Source: Incurvaria masculella
Taxonomy: Eukaryota; Arthropoda; Insecta; Lepidoptera; Incurvariidae
Length of the DNA: 64,000 bases
Assembly (NCBI GenBank): GCA_946894095.1
Contig: OX335644.1
Coordinates: forward strand, 26,393,595-26,457,594
Direction: 5' to 3'
The translations under genes were made by a program, and so were the position numbers. The first letter of the stretch is position 1. Every line of letters begins with the position of its first letter. This document shows, one piece after another, positions 21,661 to 31,880 of the stretch. The notes under the pieces were generated by a model, which was given only the letters and a program-made list of their open reading frames with translations, ran no database searches and was not told where the DNA came from.

Positions 21661-22589
21661 CGCGACAGCCACGTTGTCCTGAAGATGGAGTCCATGTGAG
21701 GCTCCGAAATGCCGAGCAGCACGCCCGCCACTCATACGCGCGGCCATCCATAAAACTAGATGTTATTGTTAAGGCTGTCGTGAAGTCACAGGAAACCTAA
21801 GAAATTAAGAGGAGCACAATTTCAGATGGCGACTGCCATTAGACTAACGAAATCATTTTCGGAGCCATAACATTTCCCTTCCCCTAAAAGTTGTAAGATT
21901 TCAATGCTTTGAAACTTTTTAACTTAAGAGAGCTTCTTTCTATGTCCGTGTGTTTTGTTCCTATTTTTGTAAATATCTTAATTTTTCAGAAAACAAATCT
22001 AAAGAAAAGGTAAAAAACAACCAAACCAATGATATTATTGTCAATATCAATAATGATATTAGTCAATATTTCCCAATCTAAAAGGTATGCAGTGACACGG
22101 ATTTATATTCATTTAACCATATTTTTTTCTCAGTGCACAGAGTCACATTGCGTTTTAGAAAGAATGTGATGGCTAAGTTCGTAAATCGATACTACGAAGA
22201 TCGATGAGAAGAGAGAACGCCTCCCCCTTCCCCCTCCCTCGCTATTCGAAAAATAATTACTTCGTGTTAAATAAACATAATTGAGAGGAGAATGTTTGTG
22301 ACAGCCCTAGCTCGCAGCCACAGCCCATTAGTATTAAAGCGATCATTATATACGTTCGCCGAGACCCGACGAGTATTCCCAGCTTACGCGCTGAGCTAAA
22401 CGCGATGGAGGCAGCGATTAGCTGGTGGGAAGGCACTCACCTTCATACAATTTTCCATGGATTTTTTTTTTCAGACTATGAAGGATAGAGCTGTTAAATA
22501 GCCATTTATCGCCAGTTTCTATATTGCTAAGCTTTTTCAATATTATTCAAGTAGTGCAGAACTTGCCAACCCTGGATATCGATAGTAAA
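21661..22589. other. no feature recognised
   Basis: A frame at 21567-21800 reads through repeat sequence. The rest is AT-rich, with a pyrimidine-rich CCTCCCCCTTCCCCCTCCC patch at about 22220. No gene or RNA recognised. Confidence 0.4.
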
Positions 22590-23155
22590 ACTAGACTAGA
22601 CTATCCGATAGACCGTCAAACTACATTCCATTTCATATAAAAAAACACAGGACCAATCTTGGTAAACACTCTCCTCTCAATAGAATATGCCGTAATTTTA
22701 ATGAACTTTATCGAACGCACTCACTAAATATATATCCACCATCCTCCTTAACTTCCTTCAAAAAAGTTTTGCGAAAAGTTATTGAAACTTAGAACTTATA
22801 ATCTAAATTTTAATATAAATTCTTTCAATATGATACTTAACGAGCACTACACCATCATTTGCAGGACATACATTAGGTATCTCTGCCTAATAAAAAAAAA
22901 TGTACTTGTCGAGCAGTTATCGTCTAAATTTAGTTCTGTTTTGTTTTGTTTTAAATATATATTATATTATCATTAATTTACTTTATCTTAAACATTAGCT
23001 TTATCTTTAATAAGTATGTGAAAGTTATTCCATAATCATGTTGTGTTTATCTTTAATTAGTGAATATTTCCATCTTGTTTTCTTGCTTCATTTTTATTAA
23101 TATGTTTTGAAATGTATCACTGTTGATAAACCTGAAATAAAAAAATAAAAAAAAA
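22590..23155 (+). pseudogene. LINE 3' end (C-terminus plus 3'UTR)
   Basis: From about 22645 the frame reads TNLGKHSPLNRICRNFN and then SSLTSFKKVLRK before a stop, the C-terminal signature of a non-LTR RT ORF. About 370 bp of AT-rich 3'UTR follow and end AATAAAAAAATAAAAAAAA. Confidence 0.65.
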
Positions 23156-23263
23156 CATCATAGTACGAATATCCTATGAATTTTTAAATGTATTCCATAT
23201 GTTTAGGTGTTCATATTCCAGTAAGTGAGATGAGGAATCGACTGCCTGCCTTCTAACCACGGT

Positions 23264-23765
23264 CGGAAGGTTTTCACTAATGCTTGTCTTCTTTTTCACT
23301 AAGATAAAGACAAGCGAAGAAAGAGACAGGTAACTGTGTTATCGTTTCGGCCTTAAATTAATACGGGTTGACGGGATGACTGAAGCTCTGTCTCTGTGAC
23401 AGCAAAAGTGTCGCTCGGATAGTTTTTCCCGTGCAGCTCCCATTGTAGCGAGTAGTGCATCGCTTTAAGGTCCCTAGATGGCGGGCATGGTCTTTACTAA
23501 TAAACTGATATTTGTCATGAACTGTTGCATATGACATGAATTGCTGATTCTCGTCAATTCATATTAATTTAGCGTGTTTATCTGTGAGTCTAAATACTTT
23601 TGTAAATTTAGACTAAGTGGACGTTGAAAAAAAAAACCAGCGGAGTTTCTTTCCAGTTCTTCTTCGCTGGGATTTCCCCGAACTGGCTAATGATAAAATA
23701 TGACAAATCCGAGTGCAGTGTACTGTCTATGGATGATGAATAAACATTAAACAATAAACAATAAT
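23264..23765 (+). repeat. uninterrupted LINE-type 3' repeat (reference copy)
   Basis: 23264-23460 matches 11598-11795. 23461-23765 matches 14990-15412 and, inverted, 19940-20460. It ends GATGAATAAACATTAAACAATAAAC. This copy lacks the MITE and SINE found in the other two and so gives their empty sites. Confidence 0.65.
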
Positions 23766-23784
23766 TCGCCAAAAAATAGTTCTA

Positions 23785-24022
23785 TAAAACCGGCCAAATG
23801 CGAGTCGGACTCGAACACGAAGGGTTCCGTACTATCTTATAAGATTGAACACAAGAAATCAAGTATAACAACGGCAATAGAAATATACACTTCTTGAACA
23901 TTTTATTCATGATTCATGAGATAGAGCCCTGTGACAGATGGACGGACGGATGGACGGACATCCGGACAGTTGAGACTTAGTAATAGCGTCCCGTTGGCAC
24001 CCTTTGGGTACGGAACCCTAAA
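23785..24022 (+). mobile_element. CGGCC element, shortened middle
   Basis: CCGGCCAAATGCGAGTCGG to CCTTTGGGTACGGAACCCTAAAG. The conserved CAGCTGCC segment is deleted. The GGAC tract is interrupted (GGATGGACGGACATCCGG). Confidence 0.8.
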
Positions 24023-24024
24023 GA

Positions 24025-24265
24025 AAGCTCGTGCCGCCAGCGTAAGCGCGAACGCTCAACTCCCGATACGGGCCAGGCGCGGCGCGCTTGCAGGCTCCTA
24101 GGAGCTTTGAGCTCGCGCCCGCCGCTGAAGGAGCGTTTCAGTTTCAGGACTCTTTCAGCCGGCAACTTTTCACTTTCGCGGTCGGCGCGCCCCCGCAGGG
24201 ATTGATCGGCGACTGCCAGGCGGAGAGGCAATTATGAAGCTGGCTGACGCCCGCGGCTTTGCTAA
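24025..24265. other. GC- and CpG-rich island
   Basis: About 240 bp with many CpGs (GGCCAGGCGCGGCGCGC, CGGCGCGCCCCCGC) in otherwise AT-rich DNA. It could be a small regulatory island. No promoter element is clear. Confidence 0.35.
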
Positions 24266-24279
24266 ACATTTATTAAATA

Positions 24280-24312
24280 CTAGTGCAGTACCCGGCTCCG
24301 CTCGGATGCAGT
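24280..24312 (-). mobile_element. Helitron 3' end
   Basis: The minus strand reads CCGAGCGGAGCCGGGTACTG then CACTAG and T. Only the terminus is recognisable. Confidence 0.5.
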
Positions 24313-24327
24313 TCGGCCTTGGCTAAC

Positions 24328-24465
24328 TAAGGGCCGAGTGCACGAAAGATCAAAACATCTCAATCAACGTCAACGTATTATTAAACACGTTACTTTGTAT
24401 GGACAGTATGGAAGGAACATCATGCGGTTCACTAAAGGTGACGTGTTTGAACTTTGATTAAACAA
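24328..24465 (+). mobile_element. GGGCCGAG MITE, 3'-truncated
   Basis: CTAAGGGCCGAGTGCACGAAAG through AAAGGTGACGTGTTTGAAC. It ends at TTTGATTAAAC without the right TIR. Confidence 0.7.
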
Positions 24466-24769
24466 ATGAAAAACATCTTCAGCATATTACGAGCGACCGA
24501 AAACTGACATATATGTCATCCCATAGTAGTGCACACTGCCGAAGTATGGGATGACAGTTCGGATTAGAGTATTCTTTGACGTGGAAATACGAAAGTGATT
24601 TGCAATATTTCTGTTGATCGATCGCTGGGCTAGTCTGAAGATTGCGTGAAAATTTAATAAAAAATTGGTCTCGCCGTTTTGAAGTACATTGGGAACATAC
24701 ACACGTACAGATATACACATATTATATTTAGAGACTTCCTGATCTCGGCTCAACTCGGAACACACTTAG

Positions 24770-24845
24770 CCCCGAGAAAGTTCAAAAGGCATGGGCATCG
24801 TCGAACGGCTCTTATGTGAGCGCCTGGCGTACGCCATATCCCGCG
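24770..24845 (+). repeat. LINE 3' terminal fragment
   Basis: GAAAGTTCAAAAGGCATGGGC and GCCTGGCGTACGCCATATC match the end of the LINE copy at 62183-62545. Non-coding remnant. Confidence 0.5.
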
Positions 24846-24889
24846 CTTTAAATTACAACATGAGATATGATTTTATTTTTACCATTATT

Positions 24890-25445
24890 CCGGGAGGTCA
24901 CGACATTTTTGGTCACGATAAGGTAAATGGCTGAATCTGGGTTCACATGTTAGAGACCAACCCTCTGATGCTAAATATGTCGGCCTGCCTGTGCCAAGTG
25001 GTTGCGTTATCTACATATATTGGCTATATAAAATAGAACTTGGTATGTACCTGCTGATGAATATACTGATTGTCTAGAAACATTGATATTTATCAATTAT
25101 ATCAACAATAACCAGTCGGTTTTTTTATTAAATACTTATATATACCTAAAGTTATAACTGTAACCTAAATCGCATGTAACTACGAAATGCAACCAAAGAT
25201 ATGTTCAGTTTTGGTATTGCTAAGCAGATATGTACTGATACTTTCATGCTTCGTTGTTTGCAGCCATTTACCTTATCATATATATTTTTTGTCATCATAA
25301 CTACTTTTTCCGGCGCCTTATCTACGTAACGCAACCACTTGGCGCAGGCAGACTGACACATTTAGCTTCAGAGGTCTTTATCCTGTGAACCCCGTTTCAG
25401 CGATTTATGTTATCGTTACCATTTTTGTCGCGACCTCCTAGTCTA
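24890..25445. mobile_element. long-TIR element, intact copy
   Basis: The left end GGAGGTCACGACATTTTTGG and about 110 bp inward are inverted at the right end (CCATTTTTGTCGCGACCTCC). Arm landmarks are CGATAAGGTAAATGGCTGAA and CTGTGCCAAGTGGTTGCG. A central AT-rich part carries CAGTCGGTTTTTTTATTAAAT. 556 bp, no coding capacity. A second copy is at 46206-47068. Confidence 0.75.
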
Positions 25446-25669
25446 CATCGCTTCTTAGGCACACGACCGTGACGGAATGTCCCAGGACCTGCCAAAAGAG
25501 GACTCTGCAATAAAGGGCGCACACAGGGCTGGGGCACTAATAAAGTGACAAAGGCGGTGCCCCGGGCGCTCCTTTAGGGAGCTGAAAGGAGACACGATGG
25601 GGGCGCCTGTGTTGAGACGGGTGGGTATTGCGTGACACTATTGAGGTGTGGTTGCTCGTTTTTCGGGTT

Positions 25670-25802
25670 TTTGACGGAACCCTATTACTAAGCTTCCGCT
25701 TTCCGTCCGTCCTTCCGTCCGCCCGTTTGTCCGTCCGTCCGTCCGTCCGTCCGTCCGTCTGTGACAGGGCTGTATCTCATGAACCGTAATAGGTAGGCAG
25801 CT
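25670..25802 (-). mobile_element. CGGCC element, 3' half only
   Basis: Reverse complement covers CAGCTGCCTACC, the GGAC tract and GGAAGCTTAGTAATAGG up to GGTTCCGTC. The terminal hairpin tip and the whole 5' half are missing. Confidence 0.75.
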
Positions 25803-25804
25803 GA

Positions 25805-26038
25805 AATATTTTACCTATTTGTTGTTATAGCGGCAAAATAAATACAGACTCTGTGAAAATTTCAGCTGTCTACCTGTTACGGTTACTGAGATACACCCCT
25901 GTGACAGACGGACAGACGGACGGACGGGCGGACGGACGGACGGACGGACGGACGGACGGACGGACGGACGGATGGACGGACAGCGGAGGCTTAGTAATAG
26001 GGTTCCGTTTTCACCCTTTGGGTACGGAACCCTAAAAA
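25805..26038 (+). mobile_element. CGGCC element, 5'-truncated, expanded tract
   Basis: Starts at TTTTACCTATTTGTTG and ends GGTACGGAACCCTAAAAA. The GGAC tract is about 75 bp. Joined head to head with the preceding copy it forms a hairpin with arms over 100 bp. Confidence 0.8.
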
Positions 26039-26154
26039 CCTGTTGACATGTCCGGGTTCTGGGCTCTAAAATCCGGGGATTTCACGCCTATTTTCACGCC
26101 TTGGTTGCCAAATTTTAGAGATGGCAACCCTAACGGCAATCAAAAATTGTTTTA

Positions 26155-26300
26155 GATCCAGTTTGGTTAGCACGGCTACTGCTCATGAAAGGAGGGTACC
26201 GGCGGCATGGCACCTAAATGTCTTCAAAAAGGTGGTGTTTGGGCTTATATCATGACGGTGGGTGTGGTATTAGCCATCCATGTCCAGTCACTTAAATAAA
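26155..26300 (+). repeat. SINE 3' fragment
   Basis: Diverged body: ATCCAGTTTGGTTAGCACGGC, GGCATGGCACCTAAATG, GGTATTAGCCATCCATG, ending TCCAGTCACTTAAATAAAA. Confidence 0.6.
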
Positions 26301-26790
26301 ACCTTAAACTTCGAATCCTGTTCGAATATTATTTTCAATTTTAGGGATAAGTGTGACATTTTTTCATGTTCAGAATCAAGTATAAAAAAACTCATATAAG
26401 TATCGCTTGTTACCACTTACCTTTTGACCATTCATGCATCATTGTAAGCCTAATGTTGTTTTTGTTTTCTTACACTTAATTTAACTTAATTTATTTTCTT
26501 TATTGTTGCTGTCCACTCACTCAAATGAAACAGTTTTGTCGTTTATTGTTACTTCTTTATTGTAATATTATTCATTTTAATTTTCTTTAATTTTCTTTGC
26601 TATTTTGATATTGATACATTTGTTTTGTGTATTTTGTTAATTCTAAATACTGCTAGCACATGCTGTGCTTACTACTTGTGGGATGTTTCATATGATATTG
26701 TTACTATACGTGTTGTTGTTGTTTTAAATGTGATTCAATCCTGTATGTAAGCCAATAAATAAATAAATAAAATAAATAAATAAATATCCC
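26301..26790 (+). repeat. probable LINE 3'UTR with (TAAA)n tail
   Basis: AT-rich sequence with TGCTAGCACATGCTGTGC and GTATGTAAGCCAATAAAT, ending in an (AATA)n tail at 26755-26790. No coding remnant seen. Confidence 0.45.
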
Positions 26791-26830
26791 AGATAAAAAC
26801 AAGTCAATAGGGTCTGGGCAGCTCTTTTGG

Positions 26831-26850
26831 TTAGGTTAGGTTAGGTTAGG
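26831..26850 (+). repeat. interstitial (TTAGG)4
   Basis: Four perfect TTAGG units in a row, the insect telomere motif, inside unique sequence. Confidence 0.8.
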
Positions 26851-27488
26851 TTTATACGTTTATCTTCTCCTCTAAAAATCTTCTTCTAAAAATCTAAGAG
26901 ACGAATCGCACACGTCTACGAAAACCAGCGAGCGTGGTAGGACCTGAGTGGCAACCGAAATTCGTGAGTATGGGGCCGGGGCGGAGCTACTTTTACATAC
27001 AGTGGCGGCAGCGAATGATTTTCCCGAGTTCTAACGACACATGTAAACACGTCAATGGGGAAGAAAACTGCTCACCTAAACGATCTGTCAAAGCTGTCAG
27101 ATTTCATACAAAATCGAACAGAATAGACTTGAAAATTTTATTTATTCAATCTGCGTAATTGAAATGACTAAATTTTCTTCAAGTTATTCCGAAAATAAAT
27201 TGTTCTCAATTATGCTAATCGAAAGAAGTTGTGGGAAAGAAAAAAATCACAAAAACAACCTACAATATTTTGTTTCATACTTTGTGTTGGTCAAGACATT
27301 AAAATTAGTTTAAAGACAAATAAAAGCTCTTCATTTCTTCTAAACCTTGTTCTAACTGCTTAATGGAGTACATCTTTCATCTTAAAACTCGTAAATCAAA
27401 CCTGACAACAATGACAGGTGTAACATTTTTAAGGTGAGGTCGCTCATGCGACATCTACAATAGGCTTTGAGTTTTCTTCCCAATTCAC
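26851..27488. other. no feature recognised
   Basis: No repeat end or gene recognised. The short frame at 26934-27158 has no motif. Confidence 0.4.
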
Positions 27489-27620
27489 ATTCGATGTTGC
27501 GCGTCCCGAATTCGTGAGCGAACTATCTACAGTTAGACGTTTCCCACTAACTCGTGGCTCCGCTGCCGCCGCCGCAAGAATGAGATGCGACCGCTACTCC
27601 CGATCCTCCGTTCTCGCTGA
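27489..27620. mobile_element. AAGCGAACT-family element, uninterrupted half
   Basis: CGATGTTGCGCGTCCCGAATTCGTGAGCGAAC, TTAGACGTTTCCCACTAAC, GTGGCTCCGCTGCCGCCG. It gives the empty site for the MITE at 21065. The 126-codon frame starting at 27514 begins inside this repeat and is Arg/Ala-rich without a domain. Confidence 0.5.
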
Positions 27621-28398
27621 GGAGACCAGACACCCAGCCGTCGCTCCACAGATCCGACACGCCGACGCGCGTCCGGCGACAAGGAGAACACGACGCCACG
27701 ATCCGCTACACGGTGCAGCCGCTCGGGAAAATCCACCATTTCCCACAATACATTTCGTCCCCCGCGCAAATAATATTTGCAGGAGACGTCGCGTTATTAC
27801 CATAGCGGCGGCTCGCGGGGCGGGATCGACACGAAACAGACGCGTCGGCCTTTGTTTTATTTATTTATTGAGGACAATCAAACAGACAACATAAGTACTT
27901 TATTATAAATACATAGAATTAGAACATATAAGTAAGTACGCATCCAACGCAGAAAGTCACTAACAAGGGGGTTGATGCGAATAAAAAATGCATAAAGTCA
28001 TTTTGGAAAAAAACAACAAACCGAAAACAAACAATACAGTTTTACCTATATTGATACATTTACAGGTTACCTAATAATGATAATACTCAGAGGAAAAAAG
28101 ACTTAATTTGACTATATCTAAAGCATTTATAATTTTATGAATACAGCCCGAAAAAAAACATGGTCACTCAACATCAGGTTAAGCGGATAGAATTGAAAAC
28201 AAAACAATGAAAGAAACTTTTAAAAAACAAGATAATACAATTAAAACCACAAATGTACAATCTTGTAGCAAGTGCTATATATTATTACCCCACTTTTTAA
28301 ATGCGTCATATCTAAGTGGTCTAAATATATCGTTTTGCTCTGCGGAAATATTACGCAAAGGACAGCGATTTCATTTCATTTCAATAAATAATGTCACA
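27621..28398. other. no gene; CpG-rich then AT-rich
   Basis: 27621-27840 is CpG-rich. From 27845 it reads like an antisense retrotransposon tail (TTTATTTATTTATTGAGGAC). Nothing definite. Confidence 0.35.
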
Positions 28399-28565
28399 AT
28401 TTGAATGATCCGAGGATTCGATCAACCAGTGAAGAAGAACCCGCAAAGAAACTTCACTGGTTTATAAATTATGTTTTTTTTTCGTCCACATTAATAAAAT
28501 AACACAATTATGATTTCTTACCTAAATGCTACTGCCAAACTTACATTGGTAGAACGGTCTAAAGC
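28399..28565 (+). repeat. dispersed repeat (GGATTCGATCAA family)
   Basis: TGATCCGAGGATTCGATCAACC, AACCCGCAAAGAAACTTCAC and CTACTGCCAAACTTACATTGG are shared with 40898-41030 and, inverted, with 55437-55555. Confidence 0.5.
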
Positions 28566-30472
28566 AAAGAACTAAGAACTACGAGGAAACAACAACCCAC
28601 AATGTGAAAAGTCTTAAATTATAAATTACTTAACCTAATAACCTAATAATTATACATATTGGGTATTTATTGCAGGGTTTTTCGGTTGTAAACGCCTTCG
28701 TCAACTTAACAGTTATGTCGGATGTACAGAGCCCTCATCAATTTTGATACAGATAAAGTGAATCAAGCCAATATAATGTATACAGCATACTATTAAATCA
28801 ATAAGAGATAAATAAAATATACTCAATACTTTCGTAATATAGAACCTTTAAGTGTCGATTAAAATAAATCAGCACTTGGTGAAAACTAGGCTCAATATAC
28901 TTATATTATAAAAGCCCCATGTCGCCTAACCTAAAGCCAGTATTGATTAGATATTTTTGCTAAGTTATGCTAGAAATATTCTGCAAAATGTTCAGCTGTC
29001 TAGATCCCATCTTAATCCCCACGACACGTCTACAGGGGAGGGTCGCACGAAAAATTCACAATTGCTATACAATGTACGGCGGCGGACCCAGTAGTCAGCC
29101 CTGGGGGACTCCATTAGCATTTTATTGATATTTCGCAGAATACAACTTAGTTATTAGGCTATTTGTGGCGGCATGCAGGGGCGGGGGTGAACAAAGGTAG
29201 TCTAGTGAATAGCTCTGTGGATTCAATAAGACTTGCTTGACATTTATTGAAGGAAACGTTCCACGAAGGTTTTATAGATAGCGTTTTCTACTTCAACTAA
29301 TGTTTTTTCTTTCTTGAGTGTTTTATTTATTCGTCGGGGAAAATTGAATCATTGATTTATTCAAAGCTATTTTAACAGATCTATCTTTAGAAATGCACTC
29401 TGTGAATACTTATTGAGCCTGGAGAATGACTAAATTATTTTAATTATAATTAATGTCATTCTTCAGATTTTAATTGGGTTGTTTTAGGGTTATACAACGA
29501 CGTCTAAATTGCAGCATAGTAATCAGATTTTGGTCTAAACATTCGTCTAAAGCAAGATGTTCTCGTAGATGTTGTATAAGCTCAAATAATAAATGAGATT
29601 AGTAACTAACGGTAATTAATGCGGTATCCATTAAATTCAACAAATATCAAATTGGGTAGTTCAAAATAGGCGAAAAATAAAAGAGCTCAAAATAGGTAAT
29701 GGAATCTTCAGAAGATTAATCCATTATGTGTGTACTAACTACTTCACAATAAAAAAAAGAGCAGAGCCTTTTGCCAAGTTTGTTTTGTAGATCGGTATAT
29801 ATACCAGCTTTTGAATGCGAAATTTATAAGCAACCAATTTAAATTTGCAAAGCGAGGTGCCATGCCAGTTTTGAGGCAGATAATAGTGTCTGGAATGAGT
29901 TTGCTAACACCGCCTTTGTAGGAGGTTGCAGTATTATAGAAACACACCGCCGGAAATTCATTCAACAAACATTCCACTTCGAGCATTGTATTTCGATTTA
30001 AAACAACCTGGAAATTCCTTCGAAGCCGAATTCAGCCCTTGCATTATATTTATATCTAGCATAAAAGGGTTTTTGAACCAAAACTATAATAATATGAGTA
30101 CATGATTATTGCATATAACTTCAATGCATGGAAGTTAAACTTATTACTAGTCGTTACTCAAAGAGTTACCAGCATAATAGTATAACAATGAAACGCTGAT
30201 GCGATTTTCATGATATATTAGGCTTTATTGCAGCTGCCGAAATAGTGGCGATAAGCCAAAAACCATTAAGTCGTAAAGGGGTGGATTGTGCATGTATTAG
30301 TTCATCTTTACAGCGTCGACCTAAATAATATAGTGGGCGGGGAAGTGAGGCAATATTTCAACTGATTTACTGTACAAAATTATTTTAACTCGGGATGTGC
30401 AGACCGAGAAATTTAGAACGTACGTTTCTGAAATTATTGATACTTCCTACCGATTTATAATATCTTTCTGTT
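28566..30472. other. repeat-poor stretch inside the presumed first slit intron
   Basis: About 1.9 kb with none of the repeat families listed here, only 0.6 kb downstream of the Slit exon in transcript direction. No exon with acceptor, frame and donor could be supported. It could hold intronic regulatory sequence. Confidence 0.35.
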
Positions 30473-30508
30473 TCGTTGGCACCCTTTGGGTACGGAACCC
30501 TAAAAACC
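30473..30508 (+). mobile_element. CGGCC element, 3' hairpin end only
   Basis: GTTGGCACCCTTTGGGTACGG then AACCCTAAAAA. Confidence 0.7.
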
Positions 30509-30580
30509 AGCTGATCCGATCGCTAACAAACTTCACCGGATCACCCGTTGGGCTAATCTGAAATATGTCTGAAAAATTCA

Positions 30581-31055
30581 TTAAGGTGGCCCTTCCCGGC
30601 GAGGCTAACTCATTCGCGCAAACCGTGCTATTGCGCTCTGGGATCTTCTCTGCTTCAAAGAAAAAGACAAGCTCCGTGATGAGGAGGATGCAACAAAGCA
30701 GAGAATGCGCATAGTGTTTGATTTGGTAAGATTTACGAAAATTGTAATTACAAAAAGGCTTATAGCTAAAAGGCTGTAGTCAAAACTCGAACAAAAACCA
30801 CATTGATTATGAATCTTGATGAAACAAGCAAGTAATCCACCTCCAAAGTTATTGTTTAAAACGGGCGAAAAACTCGAACTTTCGGACCTTGTAACTTAGA
30901 AAACAAGCACAATTTTACAATGCCAATGGTCATCAGACATCTCGTTCGATCAAATGAAGCTATTTTGAGAACATTTTGGGATATTTAACAAGAAATATGG
31001 GCATTATCTTCTTTCTACGTTGGTATAGGGAGTTGAGCGGGAAGGCCCACCTTAA
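30581..31055 (+). mobile_element. GGTGGCCCA MITE flanked by TTAA, diverged
   Basis: TTAAGGTGGCCCTTCCCGG to GGGAAGGCCCACCTTAA, 475 bp. The TIR changes on the two sides are mutually complementary (CCCTTCCC / GGGAAGG). It lies 71 bp past the slit splice donor, inside the intron. Confidence 0.8.
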
Positions 31056-31125
31056 AATCGGGCAGCATCGGTTTTTTTTTTATATTTGTCATTAACTTGC
31101 ATTTGTCATTACAAGCATTACTCAC

Positions 31126-31319
31126 ATGCGCTCAGCGTCGTAGGGCAAATGCTTGGGCACCTGGTAGAGCCCACGGTGCGAGCAGTCGACGACCGGCCCG
31201 TCGCAGGCGCACGCCCACGGGCATCCCTGCGCCTGCGCGCCCTCGCCGCGCCCGAGCTCGCACACGAAGCACGCCACGATGCCGAGGAAGAGCAGCTGCA
31301 GGAGCCGGCGCGACGCCAT
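31126..31319 (-). CDS. slit: Slit-like guidance ligand, first coding exon (signal peptide plus LRRNT cap)
   Basis: The exon encodes 64 complete residues and ends two bases into the next codon at a GTGAGT donor (intron starts at 31125). Residues 1-32 are a signal peptide: MASRR, then the hydrophobic LLQLLFLGIVACFVC. Residues 33-59 form an N-terminal leucine-rich-repeat cap with C33-x3-C37-x-C39-x6-C46 and the string VDCSHRGLYQVP, very close to the first cap of Slit. Slit is a secreted ligand of Robo receptors that repels axons and patterns migrating cells. An in-frame TAG lies upstream with no other ATG between, so the ATG at 31319 is the start. The first LRR should follow in the next exon, but none is visible on the minus strand down to base 1, so the intron probably exceeds 31 kb. 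Another secreted LRR protein is possible, but the VDCSHRGL motif argues for Slit. The G+C content is far above the surroundings. Confidence 0.8.
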
Positions 31320-31451
31320 CTTGTCGAGGATGGCCGCGAGCAGCCACAGGTGGCGTTTGGGGGGAATTTTTGTAATTTTGTTGCGGTGAGGCGCCTAGGT
31401 GAGGGCCTTCGGGTACATGGTGGGAGCGGCGACACTACGGCATGGCGGTAT
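31320..31451 (-). promoter_or_regulatory. slit: 5'UTR part of the slit exon with two upstream ORFs
   Basis: The minus strand shows a good acceptor, TTCTCTTCCATTTCAG, ending at 31452, so this exon is internal and at least one non-coding exon lies upstream. The UTR holds two complete upstream ORFs: a two-codon one (ATG CCG TAG, 31435-31443) and a seven-codon one (31395-31418). Both could lower translation of the main frame. The exon is 326 nt in total. Confidence 0.6.
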
Positions 31452-31516
31452 CTGAAATGGAAGAGAAGTGAGCGTTAAAAGATAGTGTTTGACTCTATAG
31501 TGTTATCTTTTTTTAT

Positions 31517-31577
31517 GAAAAACCGGTATGGGTGGTTGTGTGGAGAGACCAAAGGTACTCAGAAAGCCAAATCCACC
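31517..31577 (+). repeat. dispersed repeat, pair of 45280-45340
   Basis: AAAAACCGGTATGGGTGG, GAGACCAAAGGTAC and CAGAAAGCCAAAT recur at about 45281. The family is unidentified. Confidence 0.45.
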
Positions 31578-31835
31578 TCACCTCGTGAAACCACGCTCAG
31601 CTAAGCACCATATCAAATCAGATCAAAGAATCTCAGCAAAGAAGGTGCTGAATACCTTGGTATTTTTTATGATCATAACAACAGGATGTTCGGCGGGAAT
31701 GAGTCGTTAGGATGGTGGTGACTGGACCGTCGGATTTTGATTTAATAATACTTATTATATTATACGATGAATTTGGTGTTTCATTACTAGCTATAACACA
31801 GCAATGTATCTTAAATCCATGTCTATCTTTGAGAT

Positions 31836-31880
31836 TCAGATCAGATTCAGATTCAGATTCAGATTCAGATTCAGATTTTT
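31836..31880. repeat. (CAGATT)n microsatellite
   Basis: About seven hexamer units reading AGATTC / GAATCT. Confidence 0.9.

Noticed and set aside
27514..27894. 126-codon Arg/Ala-rich protein
   Set aside because: It starts inside an AAGCGAACT-family repeat, overlaps minus-strand frames and has no domain; its length follows from CpG-rich, stop-poor sequence.
31086..31478. Plus-strand and alternative minus frames over the slit exon
   Set aside because: They are antisense or frame-shifted shadows; only the frame starting at 31319 gives a signal peptide, LRRNT cysteines and matching splice sites.
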